Below, one piece after another: positions 1 through 6,634 of a stretch of 8,198 nucleotides of DNA. Source of the stretch: Bacilli bacterium (GTDB lineage: Bacteria; Bacillota_I; Bacilli_A; RFN20; CAG-826); the NCBI GenBank assembly GCA_016302065.1, contig JAEDOI010000041.1, forward strand, positions 1-8,198, given 5' to 3'. The notes under the pieces were generated by a model. That model saw nothing but the letters and a program-made list of their open reading frames with translations, did not search any database and was not told the DNA's origin. The translations under genes were made by a program, and so were the position numbers. Numbering within the stretch: position 1 is the stretch's first letter; the number at the start of each line of letters is the position of its first letter.

Positions 1-92
1 TATATTCAATTAATGATATAGTTAAGGTTAAAGTTATAAGTGTCGATACTAAAAAACAAAGAATTGGCTTAAGCATCAAACAAGTTAATTAA
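1..92 (+). CDS. S1 RNA-binding domain protein, C-terminal end only (5' truncated by window edge)
   Basis: Reading from base 3, the sequence encodes 29 residues and stops at TAA (90-92). The tail reads NDIVKVKVISVDTKKQRIGL followed by SIKQVN. This is the last two beta-strands of an S1/OB-fold RNA-binding domain, where the pattern (D.V.VKVI.VD...RI.LSIK) is highly characteristic. The protein ends almost immediately after the domain. That fits small single-S1 proteins (YugI/GSP13 type) or any multi-S1 protein ending in S1, and the fragment cannot tell them apart. It converges on thrS with 76 bases between the two stop codons. The S1 assignment is fairly secure; the identity of the whole protein is unknown. 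Confidence 0.7.
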   Translation, partial: YSINDIVKVKVISVDTKKQRIGLSIKQVN

Positions 93-132
93 TTAACGTA
101 TTAATATTATTTTTAATAAAATATTATAAATT

Positions 133-162
133 AAAAAACCCATTAAGATAACTTAATGGGTT
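133..162 (-). terminator. Intrinsic terminator of thrS (possibly bidirectional)
   Basis: A perfect 11-bp inverted repeat, AACCCATTAAG (137-147) and CTTAATGGGTT (152-162), encloses a 4-base loop. On the minus strand the stem is followed by six T (133-138) and then AATTT, the classic layout just past the thrS stop at 169. On the + strand the stem is followed by TTATTTGATTATTT, a poorer U tract, so it may also end the S1-domain gene. Confidence 0.9.
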
Positions 163-168
163 ATTTGA

Positions 169-2097
169 TTATTTAGAATTTAAATCTACTAACAAGGCTT
201 TTGATTTAATCTCTTCTTTAATTAAGTTAATGAATTCTTCTTTTGTAACACTAATTTGTTTATCTGTTCCATATTTTCTATATGTAACAGTATTGTTTTC
301 TTTTTCTTTATCTCCAATAACTAAAGTATATGGTGTCTTCATTGTAATAGAATTTCTCATTCGATATCCAAGCTTTTCACTTGAATCATCAACTATAACT
401 CTAATATCATTTTCTTTTAATTCTTTTTCTAATTCATGAGCATAATCACTATGATATAGATTGTTAACTGGAAGAATTCTTACTTGATTTGGAGCAAGCC
501 AGGTTGGGAAAGCACCAGCAAAATGTTCAGTAATAATTCCCATAAATCTTTCAAATGAGCCAAGTATTGCTCTATGTAACATAATTGGTCTTTCTTTTTC
601 GCCTTTAGAATTGATAAATGTACAATTAAATCTTTCAGGAAGATTCATATCGAGTTGAATAGTGCCACATTGCCAAACTCTTCCCATACAATCTTTAAGT
701 TTAAAGTCAAGTTTTGGTCCATAGAAAGCACCATCTCCTGGATTAATTTTAAATTCTTTACCAGTTGCTTTACAAGCTGAAGCAAGTATTTCTTCGCTCT
801 TTTCCCAGATTTCATCATCTCCAATGTAGTCTTTTTCAGGTTTAGTAGAAAGAACGATGTAGTAATCTAATTTAAATGTAGAATACATCTCATCATATAA
901 TTTAAGTAAGCTTTCAATTTCATCTTTTAATTGTTCTTTAGTACAGAAAATATGAGCATCATCTTGAGTAAAACATCTTACTCTAAATAAACCATTTAAT
1001 GCGCCACTTGCTTCATGTCTATGAACTAAGCCTAATTCACCTAAACGTAAAGGTAAATCTTTATATGAATGTAAACTTGAATTATAAACCAATATTGCTC
1101 CTGGACAGTTCATTGGTTTAATAGCAAAATCACGATCATCGATTTTAGTAGTGTACATGTTTTCTTTATAATGATCCCAGTGACCACTTGTTAACCAAAG
1201 CTCTTTGCTTAATATGATTGGTGATTTAATAATTTGATAATTATGTTCATCATGAATTTTATACCACCAAGATTCAATTTGTCTTCTTAACATCATTCCA
1301 TTTGGAAGATAGAATGGAAAACCTGGACCATAATCACTAATCATAAATAATCCAAGTTCTTTTCCAAGTTTTCTATGATCTCTTTTCTTAGCTTCTTCTT
1401 TTACATATTCAATATGCTCTAATTCTTCCTTAGTAAAAGTTGCAACACCATAAATTCTTGTTAATTGCTTATTTTTGCTATCTCCTTTATAGTAAGCTCC
1501 AGCAATAGTGTCTAATTTAAAATGTTTAATATAAGAAGTTGAAGGAACGTGAGGTCCAACGCAAAGATCTGTATATTCTCCTTGAGAATAAATAGAAATA
1601 GTTGCGTTTTCATCTAAATTTTTAATTATTTCTTTTTTATAGAAATTATTCTTAAATAAAGCAAGAGCTTCTTCTTTTGAAATTTCTTTTCTAATAATTT
1701 TTTCATTCTTCTTGCTTAGTTCTTTCATTTTAGCTTCAATTTTAGCTAAATCTTCTTCTTTTAATATTGTTGTTCCAAAATCTATATCATAATAAAATCC
1801 ATCTTCAATAGCAGGACCAATATCAAATTTTGCATCTTTATATAGTAAAGAAATAGCTTCAGCCATTAAATGAGCTGCACTATGATTTAATATATGATTT
1901 GCTTCTTCACTTTTTGAAGTAATTAATTCAAAATCACCATCTTCTTTAATTAAAGAAGATAAATCATATAATTTTCCATTCAATTTATAAGCAATAGAAG
2001 CTTTAGCAAGTGATTCACTAATTTTTTTAGCTACGTCGAATCCAGTTTCATTGTCGTTAACGCTAATAACTTTACCATCTAATAATTTAAGTTCCAT
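169..2097 (-). CDS. thrS: Threonine--tRNA ligase (ThrRS)
   Basis: Cytoplasmic class II aminoacyl-tRNA synthetase that charges tRNA-Thr and edits Ser-tRNA-Thr. The 642 residues give the usual full-length bacterial layout: TGS domain (about 1-60), editing domain (about 65-220), catalytic core (about 245-535) and anticodon-binding domain (about 536-635). Editing motifs are intact: HSAAH with H72 and H76, and DLCVGPH with C179 and H183. The zinc ligands C331 (MNCPG), H382 (DDAHIF) and H508 (MLHRA) are present, as are motif 2 (R360 in HRHEASGA) and motif 3 (GSFER, R517). The ATG at 2095-2097 is preceded by AAGGAG with 8 intervening bases, which fixes the start. It is transcribed from its own promoter through a T-box leader and ends at a strong terminator. 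No missing key residue was seen. Confidence 0.98.
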   Translation of the reverse strand: MELKLLDGKVISVNDNETGFDVAKKISESLAKASIAYKLNGKLYDLSSLIKEDGDFELITSKSEEANHILNHSAAHLMAEAISLLYKDAKFDIGPAIEDGFYYDIDFGTTILKEEDLAKIEAKMKELSKKNEKIIRKEISKEEALALFKNNFYKKEIIKNLDENATISIYSQGEYTDLCVGPHVPSTSYIKHFKLDTIAGAYYKGDSKNKQLTRIYGVATFTKEELEHIEYVKEEAKKRDHRKLGKELGLFMISDYGPGFPFYLPNGMMLRRQIESWWYKIHDEHNYQIIKSPIILSKELWLTSGHWDHYKENMYTTKIDDRDFAIKPMNCPGAILVYNSSLHSYKDLPLRLGELGLVHRHEASGALNGLFRVRCFTQDDAHIFCTKEQLKDEIESLLKLYDEMYSTFKLDYYIVLSTKPEKDYIGDDEIWEKSEEILASACKATGKEFKINPGDGAFYGPKLDFKLKDCMGRVWQCGTIQLDMNLPERFNCTFINSKGEKERPIMLHRAILGSFERFMGIITEHFAGAFPTWLAPNQVRILPVNNLYHSDYAHELEKELKENDIRVIVDDSSEKLGYRMRNSITMKTPYTLVIGDKEKENNTVTYRKYGTDKQISVTKEEFINLIKEEIKSKALLVDLNSK

Positions 2098-2111
2098 AAT
2101 ATAATCTCCTT

Positions 2112-2143
2112 AAAATAAAAAGTCCTTAGAATAATCTAAGGAC
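2112..2143 (-). terminator. Regulated intrinsic terminator of the thrS T-box
   Basis: On the minus strand a 9-bp perfect stem, GTCCTTAGA and TCTAAGGAC (2122-2130 and 2135-2143), has a TTAT loop and is followed by TTTTTATTTT just before the thrS ribosome-binding site. The upstream arm overlaps the 3' arm of the antiterminator, so the two structures exclude each other. Confidence 0.93.
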
Positions 2144-2336
2144 GAATAATTCCGTGGTACCACCTTACTTATGAATCAAAAGATTCATCACTCATTAATA
2201 AGCTTAACGTTAGCTTTACGTCATGTTACCATGAATGCTCCAAAGTGGTATTAACTATTTATTCTAATTAATCTTTCACCATATTGATTAACTCTCTAAT
2301 AGAAATTGATAGTTAACATATCTTTTTCATTGCGCT
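2112..2336 (-). promoter_or_regulatory. T-box riboswitch (tRNA-Thr sensing) in the thrS leader
   Basis: The leader holds the conserved T-box sequence AAGGTGGTACCACGGA on the minus strand (2151-2166). Its TGGT would pair with the ACCA end of uncharged tRNA. The Stem I base can form from ATGAA and TTCAT, with a distal AGAGAG element and a GGTGAAAG segment between the arms. The best specifier codon is ACC (2247-2249), a Thr codon followed by A, in the expected place on the 3' side of Stem I. A terminator hairpin (2122-2143) follows the T-box, and the competing antiterminator can pair AAGG with CCTT and ACG with CGT. Uncharged tRNA-Thr (anticodon GGU) should therefore promote readthrough into thrS. 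The exact 5' boundary is inferred from the promoter. Confidence 0.95.
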
Positions 2337-2339
2337 TTA

Positions 2340-2368
2340 ATTTTAAAACTAAAATATATATAATTCAA
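2340..2368 (-). promoter_or_regulatory. Sigma-A-type promoter for thrS
   Basis: The minus strand has TTGAAT (2363-2368), a 17-base spacer, and TAAAAT (2340-2345). Predicted transcription starts near 2333-2336, directly at the 5' edge of the T-box leader. Spacing and position agree with the riboswitch, although AT-rich DNA makes chance hexamers common. Confidence 0.65.
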
Positions 2369-2387
2369 ATATTTTTATATATATTTT
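2351..2387 (-). terminator. A/T-only hairpin after pyk (weak terminator candidate)
   Basis: A perfect 12-bp inverted repeat with only A and T (2376-2387 against 2351-2362, 13-base loop) begins right after the pyk stop and is followed by AGTTTTAAAATT. It may end the pfkA-pyk transcript. The thrS -35 box lies in the loop and the -10 box just beyond, so termination and thrS initiation would share the same bases. AT richness makes the hairpin weak and possibly fortuitous. Confidence 0.35.
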
Positions 2388-3848
2388 TTACAAAACATCT
2401 TTTTCAATTGGAATTTTAATAATACGAAGGAAGTTGGTATTTCCACTTCCTGTAGGAGTACCTCCAACCATCAATATTGTATCATTAGGTTTTAATCCAA
2501 ATTGTTTAGCTTTTACAAGAGCAATAACTTCCATTTCTTCAATAAAATCAGGCATTTTCTTACATTTTATTAACGAAGAATAAATTCCCCAATATAAAGC
2601 GTTTTGTCTAACAGTAGTGATGTTTTTACTAATTGAAAGAATTGGACAACATGGTCTAGCTTTTGATATTCTTCTACTTGTTCTTCCAGTTTCAGTAAAA
2701 GAAACAATTAATTTGGCATCTATTAATTTAGCAGTATTTGCAATAGCATTGGCAATAGCATCGTTGTTATCTTTGTTTGAGGATTCATAAGCTTCACGAG
2801 CTAAAACCTCATAATTTAGATGTTTTTCCATCGTTCTAGCAATTTTTGTTTGCATCAATACTGACTCTACTGGATATTCTCCACTTGCTGACTCTCCACT
2901 TAACATAACACAATCCGTAGATTCATTAATGGATGTTGCAACATCTCCGACTTCAGCTCTTGTAGGAATTGGAGAATGGCACATGCTATCAAGCATTTGA
3001 GTAGCAGTGATGACTGGTTTTCCTTTTAAACGGCATAATTCGATTAATTGTTTTTGAACAAGAGGTACTTCTTCTTCAGGAATTTCAAGACCTAAATCTC
3101 CTCGAGCTACCATAATTGCATCACTTGCATCAACAATTTCTTCAAGACATCCAATTGCTTCGCAATTTTCAATTTTTGAAATAACTAATATTTCTTTATG
3201 ATTTAATGAGGCACAAAGATCTTTAATTGCTTTTACATCATTAGCATTTCTAACAAATGAAGCACTAATAAAGTCAATTCCATGTTCACATCCCCAAGTG
3301 ATATCATTTTTATCGGCTTCGCTAATAAAATCCATCGATAATCTAGCTCCTAAACAATTAACTCCTTTTCTTGAACAAAGAATATGATTGTTTAAAGCTT
3401 CACATATAATTTCTCGATTAGTAAAATCTTTATCAATTACTTTATAATTTAATTTTCCATCATCAATTTTAATATTATTTCCTATATTAATATCATCAAA
3501 TAACTTTGGATAATTAACGCTTATTTTATCTTTTGTACCTAAGACTTCTTTCATAGAAATCCTTGTTATTTGACCTTTTGTTATTTTAACGGAATTATTT
3601 TCCATTAAATGGCATCTAATTTCAGGCCCTTTAGTATCAAGCATAATAGGAATATAAATTCCATATTTTTCATAGCTTCTAGCAAGTTCTATTTTTTTAA
3701 GATGTTCTTCATATGTTCCATGAGAAAAATTAAGTCTCATGACATTCATTCCATTTTCAATCAACTTGTCAAGAACTTCTTTTTTATCGCTGCTAGGACC
3801 AATTGTACAAACGATTTTTGTATTTTTAGTATGATTCTCTTTTACCAT
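2388..3848 (-). CDS. pyk: Pyruvate kinase
   Basis: Catalyses phosphoenolpyruvate + ADP to pyruvate + ATP, the last step of glycolysis, in the cytoplasm. Counting from the longest possible start (ATG at 3866, 492 residues), the family motifs are TKIVCTIGP (16-24), NVMRLNFSHG (41-50), LDTKGPEIR (76-84), catalytic K231 in VISKIEN, ARGDLGLEIP (254-263), ITATQML (286-292) and PTRAE..DVA (301-310). The C-terminal effector-type domain has the SFTETGRTSRRISKARP segment (389-405). Glu82 in KGPEIR is the residue typical of K+-dependent enzymes. The extra C-terminal domain of the longer Bacillus enzyme is absent. I prefer the ATG at 3846-3848 (486 residues): it lies one base past the pfkA stop and leaves a normal short N-terminus. 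The start at 3866 would overlap pfkA by 17 bases. Neither has a Shine-Dalgarno sequence, so translation is probably coupled to pfkA. Confidence 0.95.
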   Translation of the reverse strand: MVKENHTKNTKIVCTIGPSSDKKEVLDKLIENGMNVMRLNFSHGTYEEHLKKIELARSYEKYGIYIPIMLDTKGPEIRCHLMENNSVKITKGQITRISMKEVLGTKDKISVNYPKLFDDINIGNNIKIDDGKLNYKVIDKDFTNREIICEALNNHILCSRKGVNCLGARLSMDFISEADKNDITWGCEHGIDFISASFVRNANDVKAIKDLCASLNHKEILVISKIENCEAIGCLEEIVDASDAIMVARGDLGLEIPEEEVPLVQKQLIELCRLKGKPVITATQMLDSMCHSPIPTRAEVGDVATSINESTDCVMLSGESASGEYPVESVLMQTKIARTMEKHLNYEVLAREAYESSNKDNNDAIANAIANTAKLIDAKLIVSFTETGRTSRRISKARPCCPILSISKNITTVRQNALYWGIYSSLIKCKKMPDFIEEMEVIALVKAKQFGLKPNDTILMVGGTPTGSGNTNFLRIIKIPIEKDVL

Positions 3849-3849
3849 A

Positions 3850-4809
3850 TTATTTAACATCATCATGTAATTTGTATAATTCTTTATGTAAATTGTTTTC
3901 TAATTTTAAAGCTTCTTCAATTGGATAAGCAACTGGCTTAGAATTTCTAATTCCAACACACATTCCGCCTTTTCCTTCATTAAGAAGTTTAATAGCGTAA
4001 TCAGCCATATAAACAGCATTAACTCTTTCCATAGCAGAAGGTCTTCCTCCTCTTTGAGTATGACCTAAAACTGTTAAACGAGTATCCCATGAAGTTCTCT
4101 TTTTAATTTCTTCAACAAGTCCATTTGTATCCATGAATTTTTCACTAACAAGAACAAGAGCATAATCTTGATCATCTTTCTTTTTCCTATTTAAAGTTTC
4201 AATAACTTCATCAGTAGTGAAAGGGTGATCTTTTGTTAAAATGATATCGGCATTTGTAGCAATCCCTGCATAGAGAGTTAAATCAGCACATCTATTGCCC
4301 ATAATTTCAACAACTGCACATCTATGATGACTTGATGAAGTATCAACAATATTATCAATTTCATTAACAACTGTATTTAAAGCAGTATCAAATCCGATTG
4401 TATAATCAGTAGAAGCAATATCATTATCAATTGTTCCTGGAAGTCCAATACAATTGATTCCAAGTTCAGTTAATTTTTTAGCACCCATATATGAACCGTC
4501 GCCACCAATTACAATTAAAGCATCAATTCCTTCTTTTCTTAAGATTTCTACAGCTTTTTGTCTAACCGAAAGTTCTTTAAATTCTGGTAATCTAGCCGTT
4601 TTAATAACAGTACCACCTTGATTCATTTTATCTTTAAAGGTATCTTTATTTACTTTTTGAATCTTTCCTTCGATTAATCCCTTATAACCATCATAAATTA
4701 CATACATTTCTTTATTTGCATTAATTCCGCTTCTTATTGCTCCAATAAGAGCACTATTCATTCCTGGAGCATCTCCTCCACTAGTAAGAATGCCAATTTT
4801 TTTAATCAT
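3850..4809 (-). CDS. pfkA: ATP-dependent 6-phosphofructokinase
   Basis: Phosphorylates fructose 6-phosphate to fructose 1,6-bisphosphate, the committed step of glycolysis. The ATG at 4807-4809 gives 319 residues, the usual bacterial PfkA length, with GGAGG 9 bases upstream. A TTG at 4813-4815 would leave only 3 bases between GGAGG and the start, so it is less likely. Visible motifs are TSGGDAPGMN (9-18), GGDGSYMGA (102-110; Gly after the Asp marks ATP rather than PPi use), PGTIDND (124-130), IGFDTALNTV and the substrate loop TRLTVLGHTQRGG (243-255). Several effector-site positions differ from the classical allosteric enzymes: I22, V155, D188, D212 and Q214. Position 172, an active-site Arg in model enzymes, is Asn, with Arg at 173. 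First gene of the pfkA-pyk operon. Confidence 0.96.
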   Translation of the reverse strand: MIKKIGILTSGGDAPGMNSALIGAIRSGINANKEMYVIYDGYKGLIEGKIQKVNKDTFKDKMNQGGTVIKTARLPEFKELSVRQKAVEILRKEGIDALIVIGGDGSYMGAKKLTELGINCIGLPGTIDNDIASTDYTIGFDTALNTVVNEIDNIVDTSSSHHRCAVVEIMGNRCADLTLYAGIATNADIILTKDHPFTTDEVIETLNRKKKDDQDYALVLVSEKFMDTNGLVEEIKKRTSWDTRLTVLGHTQRGGRPSAMERVNAVYMADYAIKLLNEGKGGMCVGIRNSKPVAYPIEEALKLENNLHKELYKLHDDVK

Positions 4810-4833
4810 AAACAAAAACCTCCGAGCGATAAA

Positions 4834-4862
4834 ATTATATAATATTTTTACGTTTATGTATA
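4834..4862 (-). promoter_or_regulatory. Probable promoter of the pfkA-pyk operon
   Basis: The minus strand has TATACA (4857-4862), 17 bases, then a perfect TATAAT (4834-4839). Transcription would start near 4827, leaving a short leader of about 18 bases that contains GGAGG (4819-4823). Confidence 0.6.
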
Positions 4863-4865
4863 ATA

Positions 4866-4886
4866 AAACTAAATAAAATTTAGTTT
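4866..4886. repeat. 21-bp perfect dyad upstream of the pfkA promoter
   Basis: AAACTAAAT (4866-4874) and ATTTAGTTT (4878-4886) are exact inverted copies around AAA. The dyad starts four bases upstream of the proposed pfkA -35 box, a position suited to a regulator-binding site. A second symmetric A/T tract, ATTTTTAAA-C-TTTAAAAAT, follows at 4888-4906 and may be chance in such AT-rich DNA. No other structure was supported between 4907 and 5016. Confidence 0.4.
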
Positions 4887-5015
4887 AATTTTTAAACTTT
4901 AAAAATAATATTAAAAATAATGCTTAAAATAAAATTAATTTGATAATATCAATATAATTTTAAATATTTATAAATTTTAATGATTTAAAAACATTAAAAA
5001 TTACATATTTGTTAA

Positions 5016-5033
5016 ATTATATCGATAAAATCG
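5016..5033. promoter_or_regulatory. Operator-like palindrome upstream of the first malQ
   Basis: ATTATATCGATAAAAT (5016-5031) is a 16-bp palindrome with one mismatched pair and a central CG. That is the general form of LacI-family operators, a family that often controls maltodextrin genes. It overlaps the 11-mer CGATAAAATCG (5023-5033), which recurs with one change before the second malQ. It lies about 22 bases upstream of the proposed -35 box. The function is inferred from form and position only. Confidence 0.35.
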
Positions 5034-5055
5034 TTATTTTTTAATATTTATTTAA

Positions 5056-5083
5056 TTGAATTAAAAATGAATTATATTATAAT
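5056..5083 (+). promoter_or_regulatory. Promoter of the first malQ, placing the transcription start at the GTG codon
   Basis: TTGAAT (5056-5061), a 16-base spacer and a perfect TATAAT (5078-5083) precede the GTG start at 5090 by six bases. Transcription is expected to begin about seven bases after the -10 box, at or beside the first base of the coding region. Confidence 0.65.
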
Positions 5084-5089
5084 TAAAAC

Positions 5090-6604
5090 GTGAATAATAA
5101 AAAAAGAAGTGGAGTATTATTACCTTTATTCTCTCTTCCTGGTAAATATGGAATTGGAAGTTTAGGACAATATTGTAAAAAGTTTATAGATTTTTTGAGT
5201 GAGTCTAAATTTTCATATTGGGAAGTTCTTCCAATTAACATGACTAATATTGAAGGAAGTCCTTATAATCTTGTAGATGCTTTTGGAACTAATTATTTAT
5301 ATATTGATATTGATGAACTTATTAAAGAAGGATTATTAAATAGTCGAGACATAAAAGGAATGAATTTTTGTAATGATGCTAGAAATGTTAATTATCCACT
5401 TGTTTTTGAAACACATCGAAAATTGTTATTTAAAGCTTATAAAAGAGATAATTTGAAAAGTAAATATTTTAAAGAATGTATAAATAATAAAGAAATAAAA
5501 GAATATGCTATCTATATGACTTTAAAAGAAAAAAATAATTTTAAAGCATGGTATGACTGGGAACTTGAAGATCGTTATTATTGTAAAGAAGTAGAAGAAT
5601 ATGTATTAAAAAATGAAGAAAAATTATATTTATTTTATGTTTGGACTCAAGCTAAATTTAAAGAACAATGGGATAAAATTCATGACTATGCTAAAAGTAA
5701 AAATATAAGTTTAGTAGGCGAAATTAGCCACTTTTTAGGATACGATTCATGCCAAATGTATATGCATCCTGAACTATTTTTAGTTGATAAAAGAAATCAA
5801 ATAACTCACGTATCAGGTTTTCCAAAAGATGAATTCTCTAATGTTGGTCAAAAATGGGGTAATCCACTTTACGATTGGAATTATATGAAACAAGATAATT
5901 ATAAGTGGTGGAATAGAAGAATATCTGAAGCCTTTTTCTATTTTGATTATGTAAAACTTAATCATTTTAGAGCATTTTATAAGACATATGCTATACCTTT
6001 TAGAGCAAAAAATGCTCTAAAAGGAGAATATATAGATGGTCCAAAATATGATTTCTTTGAAGATAAACTAGATCAAAATTTAATATCTTCTGATTTAGGT
6101 AAATATAGTGAAGATATATCTAAATTTGCTCTTTCTTTACCTTATCCTGTATGTAGAACAACCATTTTAGGATATGTTTCTTTTGAAAGGAAAGAGTTTA
6201 AGAAGTTTTTGCCTTCTTCTTTACCTATTAATTCATATTCATATTTAGGAAACCATGATAATCAACCAATATTACTTGCTTTAAAAGATTTAAATGAAGA
6301 AGATTTACTTAAAGTAAAAGAAATAATTAAAGAAGAATGCACTAAATTAAATGTTGAATTTGTTGATTCAACAAATATTAAATATTTAGCTTCAAAGACG
6401 ATAGAACTATTATTTGCATCAAATGCAAATAATGTAACTCTTCAATTTCAAGATGTCTTATTTTCTTATAGTGAAAGAAGAACTAATACTCCAGGAACTG
6501 TTTCTTCTTTAAATTGGTCACATCGTTTCTTATCTTCAGATTTAGTAAAATCAACAGTGAATAAATTTATTGAATTAAATCAAAAATATAATAGATCAAT
6601 TTAA
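5090..6604 (+). CDS. malQ: GH77 family (MalQ-like) protein, predicted catalytically inactive paralog
   Basis: The 504 residues cover the full GH77 4-alpha-glucanotransferase fold: GVLLPLFSLPGKYGIGSLG (8-26), EGSPYN (55-60), the GFPKDEFS loop (243-250), QKWGNPLYDW (254-263), a barrel core and the TNTPGTVSSLNW C-terminal motif (465-476). Active members disproportionate maltodextrins. Here the nucleophile motif RIDHFRG reads KLNHFRA, with Asn291 for Asp and Lys289 for the invariant Arg. The acid/base motif AEDLG reads SSDLG, with Ser334 for Glu. Only the third acid remains (D390 in GNHDN). The frame is intact and both ends are normal, so it looks maintained rather than decaying. The start is GTG with no Shine-Dalgarno; an in-frame TAA at 5084-5086 leaves no alternative upstream. 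Possible roles are a glucan-binding or regulatory partner of the active MalQ. The family is certain; loss of activity is inferred from the residues. Confidence 0.9.
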   Translation: MNNKKRSGVLLPLFSLPGKYGIGSLGQYCKKFIDFLSESKFSYWEVLPINMTNIEGSPYNLVDAFGTNYLYIDIDELIKEGLLNSRDIKGMNFCNDARNVNYPLVFETHRKLLFKAYKRDNLKSKYFKECINNKEIKEYAIYMTLKEKNNFKAWYDWELEDRYYCKEVEEYVLKNEEKLYLFYVWTQAKFKEQWDKIHDYAKSKNISLVGEISHFLGYDSCQMYMHPELFLVDKRNQITHVSGFPKDEFSNVGQKWGNPLYDWNYMKQDNYKWWNRRISEAFFYFDYVKLNHFRAFYKTYAIPFRAKNALKGEYIDGPKYDFFEDKLDQNLISSDLGKYSEDISKFALSLPYPVCRTTILGYVSFERKEFKKFLPSSLPINSYSYLGNHDNQPILLALKDLNEEDLLKVKEIIKEECTKLNVEFVDSTNIKYLASKTIELLFASNANNVTLQFQDVLFSYSERRTNTPGTVSSLNWSHRFLSSDLVKSTVNKFIELNQKYNRSI

Positions 6605-6634
6605 AAAACAACGATAATATCGAAAAATTTATTA

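Noticed and set aside
230..439. Small + strand open frame inside thrS
   Set aside because: It lies entirely antisense to well-supported thrS sequence, has no family resemblance and no ribosome-binding site that I can see.
2112..2336. Leader-peptide attenuator for thrS
   Set aside because: No Thr-rich short open frame is evident, and the T-box sequence plus terminator/antiterminator arrangement explains the leader fully.
3609..3857. Small + strand open frame inside pyk
   Set aside because: Antisense to conserved pyruvate kinase motifs; its hydrophobic, Phe-rich make-up is what antisense AT-rich coding DNA gives.
4813..4815. TTG as the pfkA start
   Set aside because: It would lie only 3 bases after GGAGG; the ATG at 4807-4809 has proper spacing and gives the canonical MIKKIGILTSGGD start.
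5960..5962. Sequencing error as the cause of the missing MalQ nucleophile
   Set aside because: Loss is seen independently at three positions (Lys289, Asn291, Ser334), with other substrate-site changes in an otherwise open frame, so one base error cannot explain it.
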